Shown: positions 11,301 through 23,600 of the stretch, piece after piece
Numbering within the stretch: the stretch's first letter is position 1
Layout: each line of letters opens with the position of its first letter
Translations under genes and position numbers: made by a program
NCBI RefSeq assembly: GCF_032362555.1
Contig: NC_083529.1
Coordinates: 5,270,001 to 5,334,000, forward strand
Length of the DNA stretch: 64,000 nucleotides
Origin: Amyelois transitella
Lineage: Eukaryota; Arthropoda; Insecta; Lepidoptera; Pyralidae
Direction: 5' to 3'
The notes under the pieces: model-generated
Told to the model about the DNA's origin: nothing
Database searches by the model: none
Seen by the model: only the letters and a program-made list of their open reading frames with translations

Positions 11301-12350
11301 GTAGATTTGCTATTGATGCCGTTGTTGAGGTTGGTGTCCCCGCAGCAGTTGGAGAAGGAGTTCTTTGCTAAGACTATAGATCAAACGCCCATGGAGAAGG
11401 TCTTGGCTGACATGTATACCTAAGAATTAGGACTAAAAACCTAGTTAATTACATTCAGTAACGTTTCTTGCATCGGTAGATTTGCTACTGTTGAGGTTGG
11501 TGTCCCCGCAGCAGCTGGAGGAGTTCTTTGCCAAGACTATAGGCCAGACGCCCATGGAGAAGGTCTTGGCTGACTTGTTTAAGAATTAGGACTAAAAACC
11601 TAGTTAAGTACTTACATTTCTTGTAACGTTTCTTGAATGGGTAGATTTGCTATTGTTGCCGTTTTTGAGGTTGGTGTCCCCGCAGCAGTTAGAGAAGGAG
11701 TTCTTTGCCAAGACTATAGGCCAGACGCCCATGGAGAAGGTCTTGGCTGACATGTATAAGAATTAGGACTAAAACCTACTTACATTCAGTAACGTTTCTT
11801 GCATCGGTAGATTTGCTATTGTCGAGGTCGGTGTCACCGCAGCTACTCGAGGAGTTCTTTGCATAGACTATAGAGTAGACGCTCATGGAGAAGGTCTTGG
11901 CGGACATGTATAAGAATTAGGATTAAAAAAAAACAACATTCAGTAACATTTCTTGAATAAAACTTACGTTCTGTAACGTTATTTGCTTCGGTAGATTTAT
12001 TATTGTCGCTGTTGTCGAAATAAGTGTCGTCACGGCTTTCGAAAAAGGAGTTTTCAAGATTACTCTAGGGCAGACACCAATGGAAAAAGTCATGTGAAAG
12101 AATAAGGAGACAAAAAAATAAGTCCTTTTAGTTGCTATTATTTAGTTATTTGTGAAGACTATAAGACAGTCGCCAATGGAGAAGGTATTGGCTGATATGT
12201 ATAAGAATTAAGGAAAAAATAAAAATATCTTCAGTAGTTATATTAATTTAGTAGACATTTCTTGTCACCAGAACAATTGTAATAGTTCTTTGCGAAGACT
12301 AAGTATAGGGCAGACGCCTAAAGAGAAACAGTTAGCTCATATACCTACAT
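11301..12350 (+). pseudogene. Tandem decayed copies of the Hr51 terminal exon
   Basis: Seven successive copies of the last coding segment and adjacent 3' UTR, spaced about 165-185 bp. Copy 1 11301-11433 (G to D change, then TACC before TAA). Copy 2 11476-11589 (one codon lost, M to L and Y to F). Copy 3 11641-11766 (all 27 terminal residues intact). Copy 4 11807-11920 (two internal stops). Copy 5 11991-12105, copy 6 about 12150-12210 and copy 7 about 12270-12350 are heavily degraded. A possible eighth trace lies near 12500. Copies start with GTAGATTTGCTATTG and include GTTGAGGTTGGTGTCCCCG. Splicing the previous exon to the CAG in the copies would be out of frame, so they are read as 3' UTR or downstream relics rather than alternative exons. 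Confidence 0.88.
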
Positions 12351-15300
12351 AAGAACTAAATCGTTATTACTAGATGATATTTTGATACGTGACTCCTTTA
12401 TTGCTACAGGATAAGTCCGCCATTGCAAGTATTTTTTTTTCTTTTGTAATTATTTCTTGTAACTGTGTAAATCTCTGTGCAATAAAAAAAAACAAACAGT
12501 GCTGGCTGATATTTGATATTTTCTTATAATGCTTCGAAAGACTCTGTAGTTATAAAAAACACATACTTATGTATATATTTATATGAGAATGAGACAAGCA
12601 CCATTGAAAAAAATTCACGTGGCTGTAATATAGGAACAGATTTGTCAGCTCTATATATGTATAACTCTATATATGGATAGGTAATTGTAGCTTATATACC
12701 TAATGGTTTGTTTAAGATATCTGAATTTTAAAGTCATATGAAACTTTAAGTGTATGTATATATTTGCTACTTAAATGTAAATAGTTTGGCCTAATGTAGA
12801 TTAAGTAGGCACTTTAGTATTACTGGTAATTTACAAATGCTGCTCTTTAAATCTTTGTGCCATCATAGAGAAAACAATAGATATTTTATATCAATTATTT
12901 TGTGTAGTACATAGATCAGTTGGATTTTTTAAATTTCTCTTTCTGTTACATTACAAATTTTAAAACCCTTTGACCTTACCTTTTTACCTTTTGACTCCAA
13001 CCCTATTTCAGGAAAAAATAGATACGAAAAAAAAGAAAACTAAAATATTCCGAAACTTAACTTTAAACGTAGCTTAGAAAGTTTAAGGTAATGATGTCAG
13101 TCTAGTCTAAAAATAGTTAAGGATTTTTGTGCCTATCCTACTCGTACTTATGTCTAAACACCCTGTTTCCTGTACCTCAATAATGTAGGTAGATAGATGA
13201 AAACATGCTTTTTTGGAACTGGTTTTTATTAATCAATGACGTAGGTAGGTACTAATTGATAAAACGCAGATTATATGTGTTTTGTCCTAAGAACCCATAG
13301 AAATGAAATGAGTCATTACTTAGCAAGATTCCTTTGTAAAAAAATAATGTTACAATACCTATGTGTCGTACATATATTTTAGATCAAAAATAAGTTACTT
13401 ATATGGAAAAGGATTTTTTTTTAACAATATCATATTTTAGTAAGAAAAAGTCGAGTTCTGTATAATAAAAAGAAAGGCCAAAAATTAGAAAAGGTCAATA
13501 GTATCTACACTAGTAGTAAAATATATATTCTAAATGTTTACCTAAATTGCTTTAGCAGTAAAGTTAATAATTTGTAAAAACTGTATATACTTAGATGTGT
13601 TGCTTGTAGAAAATTGTATATTAAAATTAATGTTAGGTAAATCATGTGAAATACTGCCAAGGTGTAACCAAAAATGCTAATATAATAATAAATGTGATGT
13701 ACCTCGTATACATATATATGCTTTTGGGTTTTATTCTCCATTAAAAACAGTCAATCAAAATCTTCCTTGTTGGGATTCTCTTCCACACAGTGTGGCTTTT
13801 TTGTATTTCAAGACTATGTCTACTCCGCGATAGACATTAGGTATATGTATGGTAAAAAAGTTGACTGTGATAAACATGACATCACAAAGCAAGCAAGGCC
13901 GCGTGAAACACTTAACTGATTGCATTTGCATGAATCATTAAAATAATTCAACGGAAAACATACTTTATCATCTTCTCACTAAAGCTGACTATTGAAAATA
14001 TCCTGCATGGATTTACCGCTAAACCAGTTTATCCAAACAAGTTTCAACTTTAATCCTTTACACGGAAGAATCATAATAAAGTGACTACCGTTCTTGGAAT
14101 TTCCCTAGTATTATAAATGTCATTTCGTTGTAAATTTGGTTTTTCCTGTTTATTTATAACTCTATGGTTGAATGGTCAGGTCGTCTGCAAGCCACTTTAG
14201 TTTTGTAATTAAAATCTGGACTCAACATTCGAAACAAGAAGTACCATCTCAAAAACGAAATAAGAATTCAATAACCATGATTAATATACTGACCGTAGGT
14301 ACCCAATAGAATATCTTTATTGTTTTACGAACAAGGTTTTTTCTAGGAGTTATTTATTCCTTTGATTTTGCATCTTTTTAAGACAGTTTAGATAAGTAGG
14401 TACAATGAAACTTGAAATATATACCTATATATACCCTACGGATTAAATGTGATATTTTTTTCATTTTCACCCCTTTACTTCGCCGACTTGGATAAGCACA
14501 ATAAAATAAACTTTTAAACACATTGGATAAGTATTGCCTCAAAAGTCATAACATATAGTTAACCATAGGTACAATCTGAGGTATAACGTACCTAAAAGAA
14601 CATGTCACACAACACAAGTCTACACACTAAATTAAGGAGAGGCATTGACTAAAACCGGTTTCAAACATCACACTTTTTTTCTGTCCACTAATATTATCAG
14701 CAAACACGGGCATCACACAAGCAAAAAGAGTTTAGATTTAAATGTAAATATTTTATCACTAGACCGTGACGTGTCTAGATTTGATCATTTGGTTTCAAAA
14801 TATCATATTACATATTTTCAACATATTGTAAAATGCCTGGGTAAAGTTATACCAATGACATCTTGTCGTTGACCTCGGGTATTTTTATTTTATAATTACA
14901 ATTCAGATGCATATTGTTGAGAATGCTATATGACCTCTGTGACCCTGTTTAAAGAGCATACCATGCTTGGCTCATTAGTCAACTCAATCTATCGAAATTC
15001 ATACCGCGAAATGAGGTGCCCAAATAATTTAAAAAAAAATATAACAAAAAATTTATAGATATTAAATTGGTTTATATGCAGAAGGCGGCATTATCACATA
15101 ATGCAATCTCTTTTGTTTTAATTAATTCAATTTAATTATGAAAATGATAATGGAAGATGCGTAATGTGTTCTCCTCAAGAATACCTACTGCAACAGTCTC
15201 AAAGAAAACTATTTTTCCTACTTTCATACCTCAAAGTCTCAAAGAAAACTAAGGTATTTGACCAGTGCCTGCTACCAGTGATGACCTACAGTGCCGAGAC

Positions 15301-15933
15301 GTGGATGAAGTCATTGGAGGAGGCCATGTTCAGCGGTGGACGTCCTAATGCTGTAATGATGATGATGAAATATTTGGTCGACTCATCTTATTGGCCCGAA
15401 TTAACTAAAGAACCATCACAATTCACCAAATAAATAAAACACCTATAAAACTGATAATTAAATCGAAATCAAAGAACGTGAAATCATAAACATTTTTTAT
15501 ATTAGTCATTCTTATCACATCAAAAAATTGCACATTTCGTTCATATTTACATGTTAAAGAGAGCATAAACAGATCACAATGTTATTTCTGTGAATCATTT
15601 TACACTTTTGTTTTCATGTTTTGTGAAAACCCCTTGCTTCGTAATTCTCTTTTTATCACTACATTAGTTTTGAATTTTTATCCTTAACAGGGTAGGAAGA
15701 ATAGATAAAAAAAAACCTTAAGATACATATAATTCTATTAAAAAAATATATGTGTAAACATAATTAGGCTTAGCATTAAAAGCTTTTTGAAACAGCAAGT
15801 TGTTCGCGCTATAAAAACGACGTAGCGCGTTTTACGCCGCGAAGGCTGGACTGCAAAATTGATTGAACAAAATATATTTTTATTGTCCTTTTTCCAAGGC
15901 CTAATTCTAATTAATTATGTGGCCCTATTGGTC
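12351..15933. other. Intergenic, AT-rich
   Basis: No gene recognised. A short-element remnant lies at about 13770-13850. A LINE reverse-transcriptase scrap lies at 15225-15375, with a LINE-tail remnant before it near 15060-15120. The remainder is simple AT-rich sequence. Confidence 0.6.
15225..15375 (+). mobile_element. LINE fragment (reverse transcriptase C-terminal scrap)
   Basis: Encodes KTKVFDQCLLPVMTYSAETW, a motif common near the C-terminal end of lepidopteran non-LTR reverse transcriptases, then a broken tail ending in (GAT)n. Heavily truncated. Confidence 0.6.
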
Positions 15934-16573
15934 CAAGATCCCAGAGCTGTAAGACACAACTTATTTTCTAAAGAATGGATCTTTCGATACTCAGTAGTCT
16001 TTCATGTACTTTTAATACCTGCATGTTTGTGAGACTTGCCCGGTGACACCTGCGCAGGTACCAGGCGAGAAAGGTAACTAAAAATCACTGTTACTTAACT
16101 TAAATTTTTATGACTGATTTTTATATATATTTTATAGACTATTACTCTGAAGTCATATCAGAGAAGTCAGACGCTTTCCATGCGCCAAAACTTTTGTCAG
16201 ACGCTTTAAAGCTCTATCAAAAAAAAATTAACTTAATTTATTTTTAAATGTCTGACTTTTATATATGTTATTCAGATAACTATTACAAAGTTGTATTAAA
16301 TCAGTCAGACAGTTTGTAATGACCAAACACCCCTTAAACACAAGAATTACTCAGCCTCCAGTATGAGCGCGATAGCACAATGCGCATGCGCGTCAGAGTA
16401 AAATATCTAATATTTGAAAAGTACTTACTGTTTTTGTTTATAAATAGGGGAAAATGAATTTTTTTGTAGCAATAGCCTTTCAAAAAGAATGATTTTTATT
16501 TTATTTAAAAAAATATATCTATTATAATAATTTCAATAAAAAAATAATTAATTATGATTAATCAATTGAATAT

Positions 16574-16740
16574 TTATTTTATTGTCTCTTTATCATCTTC
16601 ATCATCAAAATAATCATTTGAATTTTCATCATTTATTAAATCTCTATACTGTCCACTCAAGTCATCGTCCTCATCATCAGTTAGATTGTCGTTGCTGGCA
16701 GAATTTTCCGTAAAAATAAAATCATAAACAATTAAAAAAT
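16574..16740 (-). pseudogene. Acidic open stretch inside the inverted-repeat element
   Basis: Minus-strand frame encodes NSASNDNLTDDEDDDLSG, then Gln-Tyr and DLINDENSNDYFDDEDDKE before a TAA at 16574. No Met start is evident. The composition resembles the acidic tail or head of transposases but has no recognisable domain, so the function is unknown. Confidence 0.4.
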
Positions 16741-16781
16741 AGTATAGTAATAGTAAACCTATAACATATAAATATAAGTGA

Positions 16782-16964
16782 AAGGCGACTAAGGGATAGG
16801 CTTACAAACTTGGGATTCTTTTTTAGGCGATGGGCGAGCAACCTATCACTATTTGAATCTCAATTCTATCATTAAGCCAAATAGCTGAACGTGGCCATTT
16901 AGTCTTTTCAAGACTGTTGGCTCTGTCTACCCCGCAAGGGATATAGACATGACCATATGTATGT
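16782..16964 (+). mobile_element. Short element A, 5'-truncated copy
   Basis: Begins at AAAGGCGACTAAGGGATAGG and runs to CATATGTATGTA. Nested within the inverted-repeat element. Confidence 0.8.
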
Positions 16965-16994
16965 AGTCTTCTTTAATTTCGACACCACCGCAAC

Positions 16995-17060
16995 GGCTTC
17001 GATGGTCCAGTGGTTAGCGCGTGAGACTGTGAAGTTGGCGGTCCGAGTTCGAGTCCCAAC
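16995..17060 (+). repeat. tRNA-like SINE head
   Basis: Contains a box A-like TGGTCCAGTGGTTAGCG and box B-like GAGTTCGAGTCCC with the normal tRNA spacing. It lacks a clear acceptor stem, so it is read as a tRNA-derived SINE head rather than a functional tRNA. Confidence 0.5.
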
Positions 17061-17907
17061 AATAACAAGATATATATTAATTTTTATTAAAAATGTTTTT
17101 TTTTTGTGTTGTTTGAGTATTTATTAAAAAAACTGAAAATCAAAATACTACATATAATCATACGGTAAAAATATTTTGTCTGTACATTTAATATTTTGAC
17201 TGAAACAAATAGAGAATTTTTTTTTAATTTTTTTGTCTGTCTGTCTGTATCAGACTGTATGATTAAGATTCAACTCGAACTTTACGCGGACGACGTCGCG
17301 GGCAACAGCTAGTATGCAATATATTATATTATTTTAAAAATGATTAATTATTATTTTAATTATAAATTTCATCGTATTTGAATAGATATGCAAAAATATG
17401 AAATTGAAAACAGTAAGTACTTTTCAAATATTAGATATTTTACTCTGACGCGCATGCGCATTGTGCTATCGCGCTCATACTGGAGGCTGAGTAATTCTTG
17501 TGTTTAAGGGGTGTTTGGTCATTACAAACTGTCTGACTGATTTAATACAACTTTGTAATAGTTATCTGAATAACATATATAAAAGTCAGACATTTAAAAA
17601 TAAATTAAGTTAATTTTTTTTTGATAGAGCTTTAAAGCGTCTGACAAAAGTTTTGGCGCATGGAAAGCGTCTGACTTCTCTGATATGACTTCAGAGTAAT
17701 AGTCTATAAAATATATATAAAAATCAGTCATAAAAATTTAAGTTAAGTAACTGTGATTTTTAGTTACCTTTCTCGCCTGGTACCTGCGCAGGTGTCACCG
17801 GGCAAGTCTCACAAACATGCAGGTATTAAAAGTACATGAAAGACTACTGAGTATCGAAAGATCCATTCTTTAGAAAATAAGTTGTGTCTTACGGCTCTGG
17901 GATCTTG

Positions 17908-18364
17908 CTCTATATGATGACTAGCTCTAAAATGAGACATAAGTGCTATTATAACTTATTTAATGACAGAGATTCATAATATCCCTATACAAGGTCTAGG
18001 AATAGTTAATGTCCATAGATTTATTTCATGGGGCAGGTAATGAGATAAGTTGTATTTATTACTGTATATATTTTTCTGTGTGAAAATTATTAAAGAATGA
18101 TGCACCAAAACATAATCTTAAACAAAAGTAGTCTTAGTACTTACCTAAGTAATATAAATTTCTGCCAATTCAAGACCTGAATACTTATATTTATTAAAGA
18201 ATTATATTCAGAAAACAATTATCAGTTACAAAGACTTTATAAAAATCACCAAATATAAATATCTTGTGAATGTAACGAGTATTACATATCAGAGACAATT
18301 TTTGCCAAGTGATCACAGCTTAATGATTTTTGAGTATATTCAATGTTTAATATTGAGATTCTAA
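17908..18364. other. Intergenic, 3' flank of serpin A
   Basis: AT-rich. A minus-strand AATAAA (TTTATT near 18190) about 175 bp past the serpin A stop is a possible polyadenylation signal. Nothing else recognised. Confidence 0.5.
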
Positions 18365-19618
18365 TTAAAACAAAGATGGTTGTTGATAAACTCCACCAAA
18401 AACAATAGAATTTGTGGCCTTTTCTATAATCACATACGTAAAAGGCCTGTTGGCTTCAAACCGTATAACCCCAATGCGGTTACTAAATTCAGCAACCGTA
18501 ACTCCAGAGGCAGTTGTACCCTCTTCCGTAACCTCAATTTCAGCTTTATGTACAATTTTGGAAACGTAAACTGGCCAATCAGCCATACGGGGGAGCCTTG
18601 CCCTGCTTTCATCAAACAGATCTTGAATGTAAAAATATTTTTTCAAAATATCAGTCAGATCTAAGTTAGTTTCTATCTTAAATCTAGGAATTAGACAATC
18701 CACTTCGTCATCCCCAAATTCTTCCTTGGAAATCCTTAGTTCTTCAAAAACTTTGTCCAGTGTCACTTTTTGGAAATTATAAAACATTGTTTCTAAAGAA
18801 ACATCGGGGTGTGGCAGCATTATAAGCATTGACAGCCGGTTGTATGTACCATACGGAATTTCTATGACTCTTGCTTGCAATTCTTGAACATTCGCAAATG
18901 GATAATTTTGGCGATTATACATCATGTTCACTTCTCCTGTTTTTACACCTGCACTGCTGTAGAATGGCATTTTGAACGTTGATGTAGTGTTAAAAGGAAA
19001 TGTCCACTCTCCCTTGAAGTATACAGCACTGGTGAGGATCATTTGAGTATTCTGGAAGTAACTGCTGTCTACTATCTTTGATATCCTTCCGTGGGTGACA
19101 TTAGCTATGGCATTGTTTATAGAATTTGCAGAAGTGACTGAATCATTAAAGTTTAATGGCACAACATCGGTATCATAGTAGCTTTTTGCTAATTGACTGA
19201 AGTCTGCTCTAGGGAGTGAGTCAATATTAACAAAAATAGCGTTAATTTTCGCAAGTTGGACTGCTTTGGTTTTAACCTGAAGCCACTTTGCCATTTCATT
19301 GAAATCGTGCCGTACAGCTTCCCTGCTCCTTGTTTTTATTCTTATTGCGTGATTTATCTGCCTTGCTGTACCTTCTGAAGCTCCTTCCGCTATTACAGCC
19401 AGGACTGTCCATACAGTTATAGGTGATATTACCAAGTTCTGTTTCATTTCTTGCAGTTTAGCCGTGTGATATAATAATTCAACGGAAAAATTGCCTATTC
19501 TTTCGGTCAATCCAATATGAAGGCTGGGTGGAGGCGTCGGAACTTGCAAAGGCAGATTACCTTGCCCATAGCACATGGATAGTGTAAAAAACAACAAATT
19601 TACCACGGTTGCACGCAT
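18365..19618 (-). CDS. Serpin A, secreted serine protease inhibitor family (single exon)
   Basis: An uninterrupted 417-residue serpin. The first 18 residues, MRATVVNLLFFTLSMCYG, are a signal peptide, which also supports this start. Serpin landmarks in order: LLYHTAKLQ, ITVWTVLAVIAEGASEGTA, INNAIANVTHGRISKIV, MILTSAVYFKGEWTFPFN, MLIMLPHPD, and a C-terminal FEANRPFTYVIIE. The hinge EEGTTASG fits an inhibitory serpin. Counting Gly367 as P15 places Arg381 at P1, followed by Ile. Only six residues separate P1 from the conserved Phe, two fewer than in alpha-1-antitrypsin. Family knowledge: serpins trap target proteases by inserting the cleaved loop. The target is not known; Arg at P1 suggests trypsin-like enzymes. 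The silkworm silk-gland serpin16/18/22 group is a possible relative because of the short loop, but this is inference. No intron is visible in the coding part. Confidence 0.95.
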   Translation of the reverse strand: MRATVVNLLFFTLSMCYGQGNLPLQVPTPPPSLHIGLTERIGNFSVELLYHTAKLQEMKQNLVISPITVWTVLAVIAEGASEGTARQINHAIRIKTRSREAVRHDFNEMAKWLQVKTKAVQLAKINAIFVNIDSLPRADFSQLAKSYYDTDVVPLNFNDSVTSANSINNAIANVTHGRISKIVDSSYFQNTQMILTSAVYFKGEWTFPFNTTSTFKMPFYSSAGVKTGEVNMMYNRQNYPFANVQELQARVIEIPYGTYNRLSMLIMLPHPDVSLETMFYNFQKVTLDKVFEELRISKEEFGDDEVDCLIPRFKIETNLDLTDILKKYFYIQDLFDESRARLPRMADWPVYVSKIVHKAEIEVTEEGTTASGVTVAEFSNRIGVIRFEANRPFTYVIIEKATNSIVFGGVYQQPSLF

Positions 19619-20415
19619 TTTTACAATTTTAATGCACTGTACACAAATGAGGCACTGTATTTCACGAATTTAGAACTTTGGGTTGGATATTTTTTGTGTT
19701 TTCAACACTTTTAGGACATTTTCATTGTGTTGGAGCGAATACAGGAAGAACTGCGAACGACTATCGCTCGTCAGTGGACGAGGAAAATGACCGGTTTTAT
19801 CAATTTGCGCCTGAGGTTTACGCAGTTGATTTACCTCAACTGACCAGTCAAGTTTTGTTCAAAATTAGTTTATTGTGCGATAGGTTTGTCGCCTACATTC
19901 GCTGTTGTTTTTGTCCTTCCTTTTGTTTGCTTTTGCTTCTTTGACAGTTCTATATTGTTGACGTTGATTGAAATCGACAGCAGCCTGGCAAGAAAATCAA
20001 TCGCGTTGTGCCAATCAATTCCTACTTCGCTGCTATTCTAGAACTTTTATGCACAAAATTTAACTACCTAATTAGTCTACCAAATTCCAATTCAAACATA
20101 CAGTACTACACTTCCCGGCGTAGGTAGAGAAAGTACATTTTTCCATTTGTTTTGCCACGACAATCGCTGCATAATTCTTTCACTTCATCTACATACATAC
20201 CTATTTATGTAAGTTGATCTTAGACCAAGACGTCCCCGAATTGATCAAGGTACGTTCACTAATAGAACGTTCCAATTCACTCTCCTTGTAAATTTGCCAA
20301 GTCAATTTTTATTTATTTATTTTGTTTTCATTCATAACAAAATAAATAACCAAAATAAAGAACGAGCCAAGTCCATGTCAAAATTGAAGTTAAAAAATTA
20401 AACCAAAATTACCAT
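19619..20415. other. Spacer between serpin A start and DHX30 stop
   Basis: Contains the serpin A promoter side (no clear TATA) and the 3' flank of DHX30. A plus-strand open frame at 19678-19944 has no domain and no splice context. Minus-strand TTTATT-type (AATAAA) signals occur near 20310-20350. Confidence 0.5.
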
Positions 20416-20632
20416 TTACAGATTTTTATTTAACCCTAACTCTTCAGCGTTTCGTTGTATAAAATCTTTATCTGCCTCGACTAACATCCTGCAGATAGCC
20501 TTGAACAATCTCACTTTAAACCTAGTGATTTTCATAGTCTCATCATAGTCCAAATCCCTAGTATTCCTATCTATATAGTATTGTATAGTCGCCCAGAGCA
20601 TTTCTTTGGTTTTGACTATGGAGTCCGCTTGG
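20416..20632 (-). CDS. DHX30: DHX30 exon 22, C-terminus and stop
   Basis: Acceptor CTTTTCCAG, TAA at 20416-20418. Encodes [20 protein letters not shown] onward and ends [10 protein letters not shown]. Confidence 0.88.
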
Positions 20633-23600
20633 CTGGAAAAGTAAAAGGTAGTTATAATTATTCATTCATTTTGCTTTCGACAAAATTAATTTATCAAGCA
20701 ACTAGCTTTTGCACTTTTGGAACTTAAAGAAATATGTAGCCAATGTTTTTCTAAATTGTCAGGTAAATCGGTTCAATAGTTTTTATCGTAACCTACAAAG
20801 ATACAAAAAATTTAAACTTTTGCCTGTAATAGTGTGGATTAAGATAATAATCTTACCTTGTTGGAATGTGGACTTTCAATCTATGGCGGGGTAGGCTTAG
20901 AATTGTTGTATTTTCATCACCTTCAACCTGAGAATTTAATAAATTAAAATATGAGACATGTTGCTAAGAGGTGTACTATTACCGCTGTATTATTGGTGTA
21001 AAATAAATAAATAACTGACTCTTTGGAGAGTAGCCCGATGTTTACCTGTGAACTTGATCCTGGATTTTGTGAGTCAGGTTTTTACACAAAACGGGACTCC
21101 TGAGTTGCGGAAGTCAGACGGGAGTCGTCTTGACCTCCGCAAACTTTGCAGGGGAACCTAACCCGTATCGGATCATAGTTACAGATCCCATTGCCCGAAT
21201 AAGTAGGTTTCCTCACGATGTTTTCCCTCGTCGTTATTTCATCGGTTAGCACTAGAGATCGGATATTCGAATGAATATTTACCTAAAGTTGGGGTGTTGG
21301 GTTAGTATGGAACGTACTTCTGTACCTCAAAAATTCCGGGATTCGGCATTGATACACTTAATGTTCTAATTATGTATTCGAACTGTATTCGTACTGACTA
21401 AAAAATCACGCGTTATAATTCTGGAATCCCGGTAGGTAGGTAATTTTTTAATAAATATGATCATCCATCACTTATGTTTATAAAGGTGTTTATCATACCT
21501 AATATACGATAAGTTTCAATTTCTTGTTAAATAAAATTTCCGGGATTCAAAATAATTCGAATCACGAAAGCAAGAAGCCGCCTCCATACTTTCTTAGCAA
21601 AAATATTAGTTTAGGTAAATATGCATCCGATTAACCGATCTCTAGTTAGCACTCAAACTAATGCACATAACTCAGGAAACTGTAAATTGTATAAACATAA
21701 AAATCCTTACCGACTTATCTCGACGGCCTCTGTGGCGCAGCGGTAGTACGCTTGTCTGTGACACCGGAGGTCCCGGGTTCGAATCCCAGCCAGGACATGA
21801 TGAGAAAAGAACTTTTTCTGATTGGATGTTTATCTATTTAAGTATTTATTATAAAATATAGTATCGTTGAGTTAGTATCTCGTAACACAAGTCTCGAACT
21901 TACTTCGAGGCTAACTCAATCTGTGTAATTTGTCCCGTATATATTTATTTATTAATTTACCGATTCTTTCACCAGATCTCCCCTACAGAATAAGAGGGCC
22001 GTATGCGGTGGTACAATCGAAGTCTTGTAGACAACCAACGCTCGCCTTTCAGTAGAATGGTGCCCTCCGAAATATGCTAGTAATGTTGTTTTATTGACTC
22101 GCTTAGTTAGTTGATAGTTGACGCTTTCTGTGCCTATGTGGGCCCGGTCGCCTGTGCTGTGAATCAAGCATATATTAATTCATACATATGGTCACGTCTA
22201 TGTCCCTTGCGGGGTAGACAGAGCCATAGTCTTGAAAAGACTGAATGGCCACGTTCAGCTATTTGGCTTAATGATAGAATTGAGATTCAAATAGTGACAG
22301 GTTGCTAGCCCATCGCCTTAAAAAGAATCCCAAGTTTGTAAGCCTATCCCTTAGTCGCCTTTTACGACATCCATGGAAAAGAGATGGAGTGGCCCTATTC
22401 TTTTTTGTATTGGTGCCGGGAACCACACGACACATTTATTAATTCAATTTATCTATTTATTTCAAAATGAAATAAATCATCATTTTCATGAAAGCAAGTT
22501 GACTTAGCAGATATACAAGGAGATTGTGGAGGGAAAGGTCGGAGTGGGAATGCCTAGACGAACGTATCTTGATCAAATTAAGGAAGTATGCAGAGACCGT
22601 GGCAAGTAGAAAGATGTAGTCTCTGCCTGCCTACTGAAAAGGCGTGATTTTATGTATGTATGTAGGTATTTATTTTATTTTATACGGCAATATGTAATAG
22701 ACAGAGCCGACAGTCTCGAAAAGACTGAAAGTAATTGAGATTCAAATAGTGACGGGTTGCGAACCCAACGCCTAAAAGAAGAATCCCCAGTTTATTATTC
22801 TTGGCTGGCTCTGTCCACCTCGCAGAGATAAAGATGCGAATGCATGTACATACTTATGTACTTTTGTGTATTGGTGCCGGGAACCACACGGCAAAAAAGA
22901 ATAGGACCACTCCATCTCTTTCCCATGGATGACGTAAAAGGCGACTAAGGGATAGGCTTCCAAACTTGGGATTCTTTTTTAGGCGACGGGTTAGCAATCT
23001 GTCACTATTTGCATTACAATTCTATCATTAAGCCAAATAGCTGAACGTGGCCATTCAGTCTTTTCAAAACTGTTGGCTCTGTCTACTCCGCAAGGTATAT
23101 AGACGTGACCCTATGAATGTATGCATGTACGTAATTCGTAATAAGAGAAAAAAAAATACCTGGTAAAAATTTCCATAGCCGTCTTCAACTTGCCCTTAGT
23201 CTTAACATGTTTCCTTGTGACCAATAGCGAGTTGGAACCCATAAGCAAGATGGCGGCTGTCAGTTCGTCTATGTCCGAGAAACGGTTCAACTCGTCCGCG
23301 TCCGGCGCGGGACCCAGGAAGCCGGACTTCACCAGCTGTTCAAGATACAAGTTTGATAACGCTGAAAAATAAAAATCAAATTTTTATGGAATACTTAGTT
23401 GCGAAGTGGAGGAAATGATATAATATGTCGAGATGTTAAACCGGTCTGAGTCAACAGTTTTAAAAAGATTGACAGGCCACGTTTAGCTGTTTGGCTTAAT
23501 GATGGAATTGACAATCAAATAGTGACAGGTTGCTTTTTTCGGCTAAAAAGATAATCCCCAGTGCATATGCTTATCCCTTAGTCACCTTTTACGACATCCG

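Larger units (their letters stand above)
15934..17907. mobile_element. DNA-transposon-like element with 501 bp terminal inverted repeats
   Basis: The left arm 15934-16434 is repeated in reverse complement at 17407-17907, nearly identical over 501 bp. Outer ends read CAAGATCCCAGAGC; inner ends read CTTACTGTTTT. The 0.97 kb interior carries a short acidic open stretch on the minus strand (16574-16740), a short-element copy (16782-16964), a tRNA-like head (about 16995-17060) and a Helitron end remnant (about 17272-17312). I saw no transposase and no convincing target-site duplication. Arm identity suggests recent origin or gene conversion. Confidence 0.85.

Noticed and set aside
11341-11766. Alternative terminal exons for Hr51 from the copies
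   Set aside because: Using the CAG before each copy from the phase 1 upstream exon gives a frameshift and early stop.
19678-19944. 88-codon plus-strand frame beginning MGWIFFVFSTLL beside serpin A
   Set aside because: Hydrophobic start is suggestive but there is no domain, no continuation and it overlaps the likely serpin promoter.
21721-21795. tRNA-like sequence with good boxes A and B, also at 27362, 31800 and 33010
   Set aside because: Followed each time by the same SINE body and tail, and dispersed, so SINE heads rather than tRNA genes.
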